From assembly GCF_900091555.1 (NCBI RefSeq), contig NZ_FMCX01000007.1, positions 124,001 to 188,000 on the forward strand: a stretch of DNA of 64,000 nt, given 5' to 3'. The position numbers and the translations under genes are program-made. Shown here in pieces: positions 53,290 through 62,747 of this stretch (position 1 is the first letter of the stretch; each line of letters begins with the position of its first letter). This DNA comes from Micromonospora mirobrigensis (GTDB taxonomy: Bacteria; Actinomycetota; Actinomycetes; Mycobacteriales; Micromonosporaceae). The notes under the pieces were generated by a model that saw only the letters and a list, made by a program, of their open reading frames with translations, was not told where the DNA came from and made no database searches.

Positions 53290-53737
53290 CCGGGGTACGG
53301 GGTGGCAGCTCGGGCAGCTCGATGCCCTGCCGGGCCGCCAACTCCTCCAGCAGCGCCCGCATCCGGCGTACGTCTGCCTTCAGCTCCTCCTGCTCGGCGT
53401 GCTCGAAGGCGTCGTCGTCGACGATCAGTCGGCTGGCGAAGTGCGCGGTGATCAACGGGATGACCAGCAGCACCATGGTGGAGATGAGCAGCGCGGCGAG
53501 GAACCGCCCCGCGAAGGTGGCGGGCGAGATGTCGCCGTACCCGACGGTGGAGGCGGTGACCACCGCCCACCAGACGGAGTCGGCGGCGCTCTTGTGCTCG
53601 AACTGGCTGTAGAGGACGCCCGCGATCACGATCATCAGCAGGTACGAGGTGATCAGGGTGCGCGGCGAGTTGGCGAACCACACGAGGCCTCGGTAGATCG
53701 CCCGGAACGGCGCGAGCAGGATGTCCATGCCGCACAT
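53216..53737 (-). CDS. Two-helix potassium channel
   Basis: A 173-residue ion channel subunit. Two membrane helices (LITSYLLMIVIAGVLYSQF and FLAALLISTMVLLVIPLI) flank the pore loop with the K+ selectivity filter TVGYGD (in VVTASTVGYGDISPATF). The tail has an acidic coiled-coil-like segment (HAEQEELKADVRRMRALLEE) and a basic end, but no RCK nucleotide-binding domain. Four subunits would form the pore. Both GTG/ATG-type starts, 53737 and 53728, lack a strong ribosome-binding site. The 3' end overlaps the hydrolase gene by 74 bp. Confidence 0.92.
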   Translation of the reverse strand: MCGMDILLAPFRAIYRGLVWFANSPRTLITSYLLMIVIAGVLYSQFEHKSAADSVWWAVVTASTVGYGDISPATFAGRFLAALLISTMVLLVIPLITAHFASRLIVDDDAFEHAEQEELKADVRRMRALLEELAARQGIELPELPPRTPVTGPGSAAPAGERPTRSGTRRRRR

Positions 53738-53800
53738 GGTGCCGGGCGGGCGCCGACGACACCATCACATCGGCGGCAGTCGGTGTGCCAGGCTGCCGGC

Positions 53801-54253
53801 ATGACCGACGTGCTCTTCCGGGAGGCGACCCGGGCCGACCTGCCGGCCGTCATCGCCCTGCTCGCCGACGACGTGCTGGGCAGGGCCCGCGACTTCACCG
53901 CGGTCGACGAGGCGTACGAACGGGCCTTCGCCGACATCACGGCCGACCCCCGCAACCAGTTGATCGTCGCCGACCGGGGCGGCGAGCTCGTCGGCTGCAT
54001 GCAGGTCACCTACATCCCCGGGTTGGGCCGGCACGGCGCGGAGCGGTCCCTGATCGAATCGGTACGCGTCCGGTCGGACCTGCGGGGGCAGGGCCTGGGC
54101 CGGGAGATGATGGCCTGGGCGGTCGACCAGGCCCGGCGGCGGGGTTGCGCGCTGGTGCAGCTCACCACCGACAAGACCCGCGCCGACGCGCACCGCTTCT
54201 ATCGCGGCCTCGGCTTCGTGGCCAGCCACGAGGGGATGAAGCTGGCGCTCTGA
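53801..54253 (+). CDS. GNAT-family N-acetyltransferase
   Basis: A 150-residue acetyltransferase. The acetyl-CoA loop is VRSDLRGQGLGREMMAWAVD, and the end RADAHRFYRGLGFVASHEGM is typical. LFREATRADLPAVIALLADD is the usual start. Substrate unknown. It is divergent from the channel gene. Confidence 0.87.
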   Translation: MTDVLFREATRADLPAVIALLADDVLGRARDFTAVDEAYERAFADITADPRNQLIVADRGGELVGCMQVTYIPGLGRHGAERSLIESVRVRSDLRGQGLGREMMAWAVDQARRRGCALVQLTTDKTRADAHRFYRGLGFVASHEGMKLAL

Positions 54254-54371
54254 CGCGCACCGCGTCGGGCGCTTCTCCCCCGCCCCGGGGAGGCTGTTCC
54301 CCGCCGGGCGGGAGGGTCGCCGGGGAGCATCGGGCCACGCTGGGTGGGTAGCCGACCAGCGAGGAGCCGCC

Positions 54372-54908
54372 ATGTCCACGGTCACCGCACCGACCGCACC
54401 GGCCGTACACCCGGGCGACGGCCGACCGTCGCCCGCCTGGGCGGTCCGCGTCGCCCACCTGGTTCCGCTGGTCGTCCTGCCGTCGGGGTTGTGGCGGCTC
54501 GCGCTGGTCGCCGGGGTGCCGATCGGCGCGTACGCCGGCGGCGCCGCCGTGCGCGTCCACGGCTGGGAGAACCTCTACATCGTCTCGCTGAGCCTGGTCT
54601 CCGAGGCGCTGGCCCTGCTCACCCTGGGACTGGTCCGCCCGTGGGGTGAGGTCCTGCCCCGCCGGCTGCCGCTGCTCGGCGGCCGGCGGGTGCCGCCCGC
54701 GTTCGCGGTCACCGTCGCCACCGCCGGCGCCGTCGCGGTCACCCTCATCTGGGGGTACGCCACCTGGGGCGTACTCGTCCGCGGCAACGACATGGGCTTC
54801 TCCCCGGCCGGCTTCGCCCTGCTGCTGGCCTGCTACACCCCGCTGCTCCTCTGGGGCCCCCTGCTGCTCGCCGTCACCGTCGCGCACCACCGCCGTCGCC
54901 GACCCTGA
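54372..54908 (+). CDS. Four-helix membrane protein
   Basis: A 178-residue integral membrane protein with about four helices (VAHLVPLVVLPSGLWRLALV; NLYIVSLSLVSEALALLTLG; FAVTVATAGAVAVTLIWGYA; AGFALLLACYTPLLLWGPLL). The N-terminus is Thr/Pro/Ala-rich and the C-terminus basic (HHRRRRP). I recognise no family beyond small actinobacterial membrane proteins. ATG 54372 has GAGGAG six bases upstream. Confidence 0.75.
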   Translation: MSTVTAPTAPAVHPGDGRPSPAWAVRVAHLVPLVVLPSGLWRLALVAGVPIGAYAGGAAVRVHGWENLYIVSLSLVSEALALLTLGLVRPWGEVLPRRLPLLGGRRVPPAFAVTVATAGAVAVTLIWGYATWGVLVRGNDMGFSPAGFALLLACYTPLLLWGPLLLAVTVAHHRRRRP

Positions 54909-54925
54909 CTCCGGGCCGCCGGTGG

Positions 54926-54952
54926 CCCCCCCCCCCCCCCCCCCCCCCCCCC
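54926..54952 (+). repeat. Poly-C tract, 27 consecutive C
   Basis: A homopolymer of 27 C between the convergent stops of the membrane protein gene and the ABC ATPase gene. On the other strand it is 27 G, able to form quadruplexes. It lies 18 bp after one stop and 26 bp before the other, so it may block transcription both ways. The length may not be reliable in the assembly. Confidence 0.85.
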
Positions 54953-54977
54953 ACGACGCCGGCCCGGTGGGTGGGGA

Positions 54978-55697
54978 TCAGTCGGGGGCCAGGCGACCGT
55001 CGCGCAGGGTCAGGGTGCGGTCGGCCAGTTCGATCAGGGCCGGGTCGTGGGTGGCGACCAGGGCGGTCATCCCCCGGGCGTGCACCACCGCGCGCAGCAG
55101 GTCCATGATGGAGCGGCCGGTCTCCGAGTCGAGCTGGCCGGTCGGCTCGTCGGCGATCAGCAGCGCCGGCTCGTTGGCCAGGGCCCGGGCCACCGCCACC
55201 CGCTGCTGCTGGCCGCCGGAGAGCTCGTACGGTCGCTGCCGTGCCTGTCCGCCCAGCCCGACCAGCTCCAACAGCACCGCCACCCGCTGGTCCCGTTCGG
55301 CCGCCGGCACCCGGGCCAGCCGCAACGGCACCCCGACGTTCTCCGCCGCGGACAGGATCGGCACCAGGCCGAAGGTCTGGAACACGAAACCTACCGTGCC
55401 CCGGCGCAGCTCCAGCAGCTCCCGCTCGCCGGCCGCGGTCACGTCGTGACCGGCCACCCGGACCCGACCCGAGTCCGGCCGGTCCAGCCCGCCGATCAGG
55501 TTGAGCAGGGTGGTCTTGCCGGCACCGGAGCGGCCCCGGACCACCACCAGCTCACCCCGGCGGGCGGTGAACGACACGTCGCGTACGGCGTGCACCGCGT
55601 GTTCGCCCCGGCCGAAGCTGCGGCTCACCCCCTCCACCCGGACCACGTCCCCGGTCACCGGCAGTCCACTGTCGGCCACCGCCACCTGTTCGCTCAT
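54978..55697 (-). CDS. ABC transporter ATP-binding protein (MacB/LolD type)
   Basis: A 239-residue ATPase: Walker A GRSGAGKTTLLNLIGGLD, Q loop VFQTFGLVPILSA, signature LSGGQQQRVAVARAL, Walker B LLIADEPTGQLDSET, and the switch His in THDPAL. This MacB/LolD class drives FtsX-domain permeases in mechanotransmission rather than in transport through a channel. Its start overlaps the previous gene's stop by four bases. It is the last gene of a four-gene operon with two large permeases and a second ATPase. Confidence 0.93.
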   Translation of the reverse strand: MSEQVAVADSGLPVTGDVVRVEGVSRSFGRGEHAVHAVRDVSFTARRGELVVVRGRSGAGKTTLLNLIGGLDRPDSGRVRVAGHDVTAAGERELLELRRGTVGFVFQTFGLVPILSAAENVGVPLRLARVPAAERDQRVAVLLELVGLGGQARQRPYELSGGQQQRVAVARALANEPALLIADEPTGQLDSETGRSIMDLLRAVVHARGMTALVATHDPALIELADRTLTLRDGRLAPD

Positions 55698-56692
55698 TTC
55701 GCACTCCCCCGTTCCTGCCGGCCGTCGGCGCCCGGCCGTACCTCGACGTGATCCGGTTCCAGGTTCAGCCGGACCCGGTCGCGCAACGACAACGCGTCGA
55801 CGAAGGCCACCGGCAGCTGCATCCGGCCGGTCCGGTCCAGCACCGCGTACTCCTCGCTGACCAGCTCGGTGTTGCCGTCGGCGTCCAGACGCGCGGTCCG
55901 GCGTACCTCCGTGGCGGTCCGGCCGTCGCGGATCCCGACGGTCCGACGGACCTGACCGGCCACGGCGTGGTCGTGGGTGACCACGACGATGGTGACGCCC
56001 AGCTCGGCGTTGATGGTCCGCAACGCCGCGAAGACCTCCGCGCCGGTCGCCTCGTCCAGCTCGCCGGTCGGCTCGTCGGCGAAGAGCACCTCCGGATCGT
56101 TGGCCACCGCCACGGCCACCGCGCAGCGCTGCTGCTCACCGCCGCTCATCTGACCTGGCCGGCGGTCGGCGCAGTAGCCGACGCCGACCAGGTCGAGCAG
56201 TTCCCGGGCCCGCTCCCGTCGGGCCCGGGACCCGCCGCCGCGGCCGGCCAGCCGCATCGGCAGCTCGACGTTCTCCACCGCCGTCAGGTACGGCAGCAGG
56301 TTGCGGCCGGTCTGCTGCCAGACGAAGCCCACCACCTCCCGCCGGTAGGACAGCCGTTTGCGGTTCGACAGCGACAGCAGGTCGTACTCGGCGACCCGGG
56401 CGATGCCGGCAGTCGGGGTGTCCAGCCCGGAGAGGATGTTCAGCAGGGTCGACTTCCCGGAACCGGAGGCGCCCACGATGGCCACCAGCTCACCACGGTC
56501 GATCACCAGGTCGAGCCCCTGGAGGGCGACGACCTCGATCCCCTCGGTCTTGAAGATCCGGACCAGGCCGTCGCAGACGATGTGCCCGCGCAGCCGGTCC
56601 TGCCCACCGGCCCGTTCCGCGGCCCGCTGGGCGGCCCGTCGTTGCAGAGTGGCCAGGTCGGGTACGCCGGCCGTGTCGGCGGTGACTGTCAT
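55694..56692 (-). CDS. ABC transporter ATP-binding protein with a C-terminal AbrB-like segment
   Basis: A 332-residue ATPase of the MacB/LolD type: Walker A GASGSGKSTLLNILSGLD, signature MSGGEQQRCAVAVAVA, Walker B VLFADEPTGELDEAT and switch VVTHDHAV. After the ATPase core (about 55-270) the tail continues with EEYAVLDRTGRMQLPVAFVD and ALSLRDRVRLNLEPDHVEVR. The DRTGRMQLP...L...DRV pattern resembles an AbrB/SpoVT swapped-hairpin domain. It may help dimerise or respond to a ligand. The start and stop overlap both neighbours by four bases. Confidence 0.9.
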   Translation of the reverse strand: MTVTADTAGVPDLATLQRRAAQRAAERAGGQDRLRGHIVCDGLVRIFKTEGIEVVALQGLDLVIDRGELVAIVGASGSGKSTLLNILSGLDTPTAGIARVAEYDLLSLSNRKRLSYRREVVGFVWQQTGRNLLPYLTAVENVELPMRLAGRGGGSRARRERARELLDLVGVGYCADRRPGQMSGGEQQRCAVAVAVANDPEVLFADEPTGELDEATGAEVFAALRTINAELGVTIVVVTHDHAVAGQVRRTVGIRDGRTATEVRRTARLDADGNTELVSEEYAVLDRTGRMQLPVAFVDALSLRDRVRLNLEPDHVEVRPGADGRQERGSAK

Positions 56693-59391
56693 TCCGCGCT
56701 CTCCTCTCCGAGCCGGAGCGCCTCACCGAGGCGCAGCCGACGGTTGTTCACGGCCTCGACCGCGACGGCGAAGGCCAGGGCGACCGCGGCGAGCAGCACC
56801 GCGCCCGCCACCAGGCCGGGTTCGAAGGCGGCCCGCACCGGCACCCCACCGGTGAACGCGGACAGCCCCAGCAACGGGGTGAGCAGCAGCGGCAGCAGCG
56901 CGCCGGTCACCGCTCCGGTGAGCACCGCGACGGCCACCAGCGGCACCAGCTCCACCAGCAGCAGCCCTCGGCCCTGCCCCCGGGACAACCCGAGGGTGCG
57001 CAGCCGGGACAGCACCTGGCCGCGGGACCGCGCCCCGGCCAGCACCGTGAAGGCGATCGCGATCAGACCGAACAGGGTGCCCCCCACGGCCCCGGCGGCG
57101 AACGCGAAGGCCAGCAGGGCGTTGGCGCCGTTGCGGCCCAGCACCTCCCGCTCGGCGGCCCAGGTGCGGACGGTGACGTCGCGGGGCGGTTCCTTGCCCA
57201 CCACCGGGCTGCCGAACTGGTAGCGCCGCTGCCCCTCGTTGCCGATCCGGGTCAGCTCGCCGGCGTCCAGGTCGTCCCCGGCGACCAGGAAGCCGGTCGG
57301 GACCGGCGCCTCCGGATCGTCGGTGGCCAGCGCCGACCAGGGCAGGACCACGTACCGTCCGGTGTCGGTGAGCGGGAAGTCCCCGACCGTCGCGGCGACC
57401 CGGAACGGGTGCCGCCGACCCTCGACGGGGACGAACGCCGAGTCGAGCCCGGCCTCGGCGAGCTCCCCGGCGAGCAGCGGCGAAACCACCGCGGGCACCG
57501 GACCGGCACCCGGGGCGGGGCGGCGCAACGCGTCGGGCACCGCCACGTCCACCCCGGAGCGACGGGCCACCTCGGCGAACCCGGACCCGTCGAGCACCAG
57601 CACCGTCACGTCGCCGAGCCGGGCGTCGGTGCCCACCTCGTCGGTGGCCAGTCGTTGGGCCGAGTTCAGGATCAGCGGGGTGGTCGCGCGTACCCCCGGC
57701 GAGCGCTGCAGGGCCGCGCCGGTGTCCGGAGCGAGCCGGGCGCCGGCGATCAGCGCGTCGGCGGGCACCACCTGGCTGACCGCCCGATCCCGGCCGGTCT
57801 CGACGCCGCTGGCCAGCACCCCGCAGAAGGCCGCTGTGGCGATCGCCAGCACCACCACGACCAGCGGTACGCCCACCCCGGAGCGACCCGCCCGCGCGGT
57901 GCCGAGGAAGGCCACCGTGCCCCGGGTCCGGGTGGCGATCCGGCTGGCCAGCAGCAGCGGCCACGGATAGAGCCGCAGGGCGAGCACCGCCGCCGCGACG
58001 GCGAGCAGCACCGGGACGGTGACCAGCAGCGGGTCCACCGTGCCCGGCACCAGGCCGCGCCGGCGCAGCAGGACGGCGGCGAGGGCCGCCAGGCCGAGCA
58101 GGAACACCTCCACGGTCAGCCGCCGGGCGCCCGGCCGCATCCGGACCAGGTCCCGCCGACCGTCCGGGCCGGCCACGGCCAGCGTGGCGACCGGCAGCGC
58201 CACGGTGATGACGACGGCCGCGGTCACGGTGAGGGGCAGGCTGCTCCCCGGGGCGCCGGGCACCAGGGTGCCGAGCAGCCAGCCGGCGACGGCGGCCGGC
58301 GGCACCACCAGCAGCGCCTCGGCGAGGCTGCGCCCCGGGCCGCTGGTCACCCCGCCGCCGCGGGCCCGGATCAACGCGAACTCGCCCCGGCGGCGGCGGA
58401 CGGCCAGCGCGGCGGCGAGGGCGACCAGCCCGGCCAGGGTGGCCAGCACCCCGGCGGCGATCACCGCGAGCAGGGTACGGGCCGCGTCGATGGTGGCGTC
58501 GAAGCGGCTGAGCAGCTCGTCGACGCCCTGGGTGAGTTCGGTGCCGTGCGGCGGCGTGCGCTGCGTCCGCCGGATGCCGTCGACCACCTGGTCCAGCCGG
58601 CGGACGTCGACGCGTTCCGGGTCGAGCCGGTACCGCCAGCTGAACCGGCCGCTCCAGCCCCGGGCCACCAGCCGGTCCAGGTGGGACGCGTCGGTCAACC
58701 CGACCAGCCCGAACGGCCCGGACTCACCGCCCGGCTCGTCCACCCGCAGCGTCTGCGGCAGGCCGTCCCAGATCCCGTCGCCCCGGTCCCGGGGCGTGAA
58801 CAGGCCGACCACCACGGCGGTCACCGGTTCCGGGTCCGCCGCCGGGCCGATCCGGCTCAGCCGCAGCCGGCTGCCGACCCGCAGGTTCAGCTTCGCGGCG
58901 GTGTCGGTGGCCAGCGCCAGCTCGACCGGGGCCTCCCGGCCGGCCGAGCGCCCCGGCCAGCGCCCACCCGCCAGGTCGGCCGTCCCCTGCACCCCGGGCG
59001 TGGAGCGTACGGTCAGCTCGACCTTCAGGTTCCGCGCGGCCAGGTCCGGTCCCTCGGCCTCGACCGGCGCGGTGTCGGCCTCGTACCAGCGCTGCCCGAG
59101 GGCGTCGCGCACCGGCCGGGGCAGCTGCCGGGGCAGCAGCTCCAGGTTCTCCCGCCGCAGATCGGTCATCGACACCCCGTCCGCGGCGGTGATCTGGTTG
59201 CCGCGGAAGGTGAGATCCCGCTGCGCCGCCGGCTGGGCGGTGAGGTACCCGTCCAACCCCTCCTGGCCGAGCCGGTTGGTCATCCTCGGCACGCCGCTGG
59301 CGAGGAAGGCGGTCACCAGCGCCAGCACCCCGAGCAGCAGGAAGTAGCCCCCGAAGGCCCGGACCCGCCGGACCACCCCGAACGGTCCCAT
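56689..59391 (-). CDS. FtsX-domain ABC permease, large
   Basis: A 900-residue permease with about ten membrane helices and two large extracellular domains. FtsX-like membrane blocks occur near the middle (TLLAVIAAGVLATLAGLVAL with AALAVRRRRGEFALIRARGG) and at the end (AFAFAAGAVGGTLFGLIAIA with RGQVLSRLRTLGLSRGQGRG). The GEFALIRARGG and LRTLGLSRGQ cytoplasmic loops contact the ATPases. ATG 59391 is preferred to GTG 59394 because of GAGGTG upstream. This class often handles lipoproteins, peptides or surface components. Confidence 0.85.
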   Translation of the reverse strand: MGPFGVVRRVRAFGGYFLLLGVLALVTAFLASGVPRMTNRLGQEGLDGYLTAQPAAQRDLTFRGNQITAADGVSMTDLRRENLELLPRQLPRPVRDALGQRWYEADTAPVEAEGPDLAARNLKVELTVRSTPGVQGTADLAGGRWPGRSAGREAPVELALATDTAAKLNLRVGSRLRLSRIGPAADPEPVTAVVVGLFTPRDRGDGIWDGLPQTLRVDEPGGESGPFGLVGLTDASHLDRLVARGWSGRFSWRYRLDPERVDVRRLDQVVDGIRRTQRTPPHGTELTQGVDELLSRFDATIDAARTLLAVIAAGVLATLAGLVALAAALAVRRRRGEFALIRARGGGVTSGPGRSLAEALLVVPPAAVAGWLLGTLVPGAPGSSLPLTVTAAVVITVALPVATLAVAGPDGRRDLVRMRPGARRLTVEVFLLGLAALAAVLLRRRGLVPGTVDPLLVTVPVLLAVAAAVLALRLYPWPLLLASRIATRTRGTVAFLGTARAGRSGVGVPLVVVVLAIATAAFCGVLASGVETGRDRAVSQVVPADALIAGARLAPDTGAALQRSPGVRATTPLILNSAQRLATDEVGTDARLGDVTVLVLDGSGFAEVARRSGVDVAVPDALRRPAPGAGPVPAVVSPLLAGELAEAGLDSAFVPVEGRRHPFRVAATVGDFPLTDTGRYVVLPWSALATDDPEAPVPTGFLVAGDDLDAGELTRIGNEGQRRYQFGSPVVGKEPPRDVTVRTWAAEREVLGRNGANALLAFAFAAGAVGGTLFGLIAIAFTVLAGARSRGQVLSRLRTLGLSRGQGRGLLLVELVPLVAVAVLTGAVTGALLPLLLTPLLGLSAFTGGVPVRAAFEPGLVAGAVLLAAVALAFAVAVEAVNNRRLRLGEALRLGEESAE

Positions 59392-59437
59392 CACGCCACC
59401 TCGCCCGGCTCGCCGGAAACCGCGTCCACCCGTGACC

Positions 59438-62400
59438 TCACTGGTCTCCCCCGATCCGCAGTTGTGCCGCCGCCACCCGCTGCCGGATGCCCAGGGCGAT
59501 CGCCGCGCTGAAGCCGAGCGCGGTCAGCAGCAGGCCGAGCGCGGTGAGCCCGATCGGCGTCCAGGGCAGCACGAAGGCCGCCTCGGGCACCGGCCGGCCG
59601 GCGGCCGGGGTGAGGATCAGCAGCGGCGCCATGGTGGCGCCCACGCCGGTGCCGAGCAGCAACCCGACCCCCACCCCGATCCCGGCCAGGAAGGCCTGCT
59701 CGGCCAGGAGCGCCCGGGCCAGCAGCCGGGGCGTCGCGCCGAGGGTGTTCAGCACGGCGTACTCGGCGAGCCGACGGCGGGCGGTCGCCCAGACGTCCAC
59801 GCCCAACCCGACCAGCGCCAGCAGCACGCAGCCCAGCGCCGCGGCCAGCAGCCCGGTCCGCGCTCCCAGCCAGTACGGGTCCCGGGCGGCCGCCTCGGCG
59901 GTGGCGCGCCGGTCGGCGACGGTCACGCCGGTCAGCCGTTGGGCGGCCCCCGCCGCGGCCTCGTGGCCGCCGGGGTCGGTCGCCAGCCACCACTCGGACA
60001 CCGGGCGCACCCCGCCCCGCTCCCGCACCAGCCAGTCGGTGGCGGTGGGCAGGTCGAGCAGGATGCCGGCGCCCGCCGCCGACGGGAGCGCCGCCACCTC
60101 GCCGACCACCTTCACCGGCACCGTGGCGCCGGAGAGCTGGAGGTTGAGGGTGTCCCCGTCGCGCAGGCTCAGTGCGGCGCGCACCTGCGGGCTGATCAGC
60201 GCGGGCACCGGCGGGCTGGTCCCGTCCGGCACCACGGTGAACCGGGATCGGTCGTAGGAGATGTACTGCACGTCGCCGAGGCCGATGATGTTGTGCCGGC
60301 TGGTCAGCCCGTCCCCGGTCGCCGTCGCCGTGTCGTTCGGGGCCGCCTGCTCGGTGGCCACCCGCCACCCGCCGGGCAGCTGGAGGGGTCGCGCCGCCCC
60401 GTCGGCGCCGGCCACCCGCAGGCCGGCCACCCGCAGGCCGTACGCGGTGCCCAGGGCGTCGCCGGCGGCGCCCTCGAAACCGGCCAGCCGCAGCGTGCCG
60501 GGGCCGACGTCGGGCAGGTCGACGGCGAACCGCACCGGCCGCCCCGAGCTGTCCGCCGTGCCCAGGGGCAGCCGGTACGCCAGCCCTTCCGGGCTGGTCA
60601 GCAGCAGCGACAGCCGGACCGGGTGGGGCACCGCCGCGCGCTCCACCGGGGTGGCGACGGTGCCGCTGATCCGCCGGGCGCCGGGCGGCAGGTCGACCCC
60701 GGCGGGGGCGCCTCGGGCCCGGGCCAGCCGTTGGTAGAGCGCCGGCACCGGCTCGTCGGCCAGCCGGTCGTCGAGCCGGACCACCCCGCCGGCTTGTGCG
60801 GCGTCCAGGGCGACCACCGTGGTCGGCAGGTCCTTGGGGCCCAGGCGCACCTCGTCCCGCCACGCCGGCAGGACCGTCCGGGCGCCGGTGAGGGCGCGCA
60901 GCTCGCCGGCCCGGTCCGCCGGTGCGGTGCCGTTGCGCTCGGTCACCCGCAGGTCCGCCCCGACGGTGTGGTCGGCCTGGTCGAGGTGGGACCGTTCGCC
61001 GGTGGTGACCAGCGACCAGGCCAGCGTGCTGCTGCCCACGGCGAGGGCGAGCAGCAGCACCGGGCCGGCGTGCGGCCGGCGGCCCGCCTGCCACATGCCG
61101 AACATGGTGGCCGTCCAGGGCCGGCGGTCGACGAACCGTTCCGCGAACCGGGTGACCGGGGGCAGCAGCCGCAGCGCCACCACCGCGCCGGCCAGCACGC
61201 CAATGGTGGGTGCGGCGACGAGCAGGGGGTCGACGCCGAGTCCGCCGCGCCCGGTCAGCGGTCCGGAGTACTGGCGCAGCTGCGTCCAGGCCAGCACGGC
61301 GAGGGCGACCAGCGCCAGGTCGACGCCGGCCCGCTGCACGGTGGCGGAGCGGTCCGGCCGGGAGGCGGCGGCCATGTCGGCGACGTAGGAGCGGGCGCCG
61401 CGCAGGGTGGGCGCGACCATCGCCAGCAGGCACCCGGCGGCGGCGGCCAGGGCCACCGCCCAGACCAGGACGGTGTTCCCCGCGGGCAGCGGAACACCGC
61501 CGGCGCCGGCGGGGCGGACCCGGTGCAGCGCCTCCCCGGCGAGGAACGGTGCGACCAGGACGGCCGGCAGCACGACCAGGGTGGCCTCCCGGGCGGCCAG
61601 GCCGGCGAGCTGGACACGGGCCGCTCCCCGGGCCCGCAGCAGGGCGGTCTGCGCCCGGCGGTCCTCGTGCAGCAGCGCGGCGACCAGGAGCAGCGCGTAC
61701 CCGCCGAGCACCACGATCAGCAGCAGCGGGGTGAGCAGCGCGGAGCGGCCCACCAGGTCGGCCCGGCCGAGCCGGTCGATCAGTTGATCCATCGCGGTCA
61801 CGGTCTGCGCGGAGGAGCCGAGTCCGGCGGCGGTGGGCAGCTCATTCCCGGCCGCGGTCACCGCCGCGCGGACCGCGTCCAGCCGGCCGGGCTCGACGTC
61901 GCCGAGGTCGGGGGCGATCAGCCAGGACGCCGACGTCGAGCCGGGGAAGGTACGCGCGAAGTCCGCCGCGCTGAGCGCGAACGGCCCGTACGAGGTGTCC
62001 GACCCGGACGGGGCGGCGTTCGCCCCGGGGGCCAGCCGCCAGTACGGCGAGCCGGGGTCGCGGGCCCGCCAGGTGCCGGCCACCACCACCTGGCTGGTCT
62101 TCTCGGTGCTGCGGTCGCGCAGCGGCACCCGTTCACCGACGGTCAGTCCGAGCGTCGCGGCGACCCGTTCCGGGATGGTCACCTGCATCGGGGTGGCCCC
62201 GTCCACCGGCCAGGATCCGGCGGTGAGGTCGGCGTGCCCGGCGAGGTCGTCGAGGAGGGCGAGGCTGGCGAAGACGGGGTCGTCGCCCTGGCGGGCGACG
62301 GTGCCGAGGTCGCCGGTGAGTTCCCGGCCGGTGCCGGAGCGGGCGGCGACCACGCTGACCGGGGCGCCACCGAACCCGTCGGCGAGCCAGCCGCGTACCG

Positions 62401-62629
62401 CGCGGTCCCGGTCGGCGAACTCGGCGGCGTCGCGGCCTCCGGCCCCGCTGAGCAGCAGGCTGCGCTCCTCGGGCGGTGAGGCGGCCAGCACGCTGCGCTG
62501 GCCGGCGTCGACCGCCCGGCGGTTGAAGTCGGACAGGCCGGTCACCAGTCCGATCGAGACCAGCGCCGCGACGATCGCCGCGATCAGCAGACCCCGGGCG
62601 GCACGTGCCCGTCTCCACACCAGCTTCAT
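59438..62629 (-). CDS. FtsX-domain ABC permease, large
   Basis: A 1063-residue permease, first gene of the four-gene operon. An N-terminal helix (LIAAIVAALVSIGLVTGLSD) precedes a large extracellular domain. FtsX-type blocks follow (LLTPLLLIVVLGGYALLLVA with HEDRRAQTALLRARGAARVQ) and, at the end, a second set (YAVLNTLGATPRLLARALLA). A long extracellular part of about 350 residues lies in between. GGAGG lies six bases before the ATG. With the other permease and the two ATPases it should form one envelope-spanning complex of unknown substrate. Confidence 0.85.
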   Translation of the reverse strand: MKLVWRRARAARGLLIAAIVAALVSIGLVTGLSDFNRRAVDAGQRSVLAASPPEERSLLLSGAGGRDAAEFADRDRAVRGWLADGFGGAPVSVVAARSGTGRELTGDLGTVARQGDDPVFASLALLDDLAGHADLTAGSWPVDGATPMQVTIPERVAATLGLTVGERVPLRDRSTEKTSQVVVAGTWRARDPGSPYWRLAPGANAAPSGSDTSYGPFALSAADFARTFPGSTSASWLIAPDLGDVEPGRLDAVRAAVTAAGNELPTAAGLGSSAQTVTAMDQLIDRLGRADLVGRSALLTPLLLIVVLGGYALLLVAALLHEDRRAQTALLRARGAARVQLAGLAAREATLVVLPAVLVAPFLAGEALHRVRPAGAGGVPLPAGNTVLVWAVALAAAAGCLLAMVAPTLRGARSYVADMAAASRPDRSATVQRAGVDLALVALAVLAWTQLRQYSGPLTGRGGLGVDPLLVAAPTIGVLAGAVVALRLLPPVTRFAERFVDRRPWTATMFGMWQAGRRPHAGPVLLLALAVGSSTLAWSLVTTGERSHLDQADHTVGADLRVTERNGTAPADRAGELRALTGARTVLPAWRDEVRLGPKDLPTTVVALDAAQAGGVVRLDDRLADEPVPALYQRLARARGAPAGVDLPPGARRISGTVATPVERAAVPHPVRLSLLLTSPEGLAYRLPLGTADSSGRPVRFAVDLPDVGPGTLRLAGFEGAAGDALGTAYGLRVAGLRVAGADGAARPLQLPGGWRVATEQAAPNDTATATGDGLTSRHNIIGLGDVQYISYDRSRFTVVPDGTSPPVPALISPQVRAALSLRDGDTLNLQLSGATVPVKVVGEVAALPSAAGAGILLDLPTATDWLVRERGGVRPVSEWWLATDPGGHEAAAGAAQRLTGVTVADRRATAEAAARDPYWLGARTGLLAAALGCVLLALVGLGVDVWATARRRLAEYAVLNTLGATPRLLARALLAEQAFLAGIGVGVGLLLGTGVGATMAPLLILTPAAGRPVPEAAFVLPWTPIGLTALGLLLTALGFSAAIALGIRQRVAAAQLRIGGDQ

Positions 62630-62747
62630 CCGACGCCTCCCCGCAGGCCCCGGCGGGCCGCCGCACAGGAAGAGCCGCCACGGAGGCGGAAAGGTTCGCG
62701 CCCGTTACGTGATCGTTACCGGGCCCGCCGCGGATCCCGCCGGTGGC

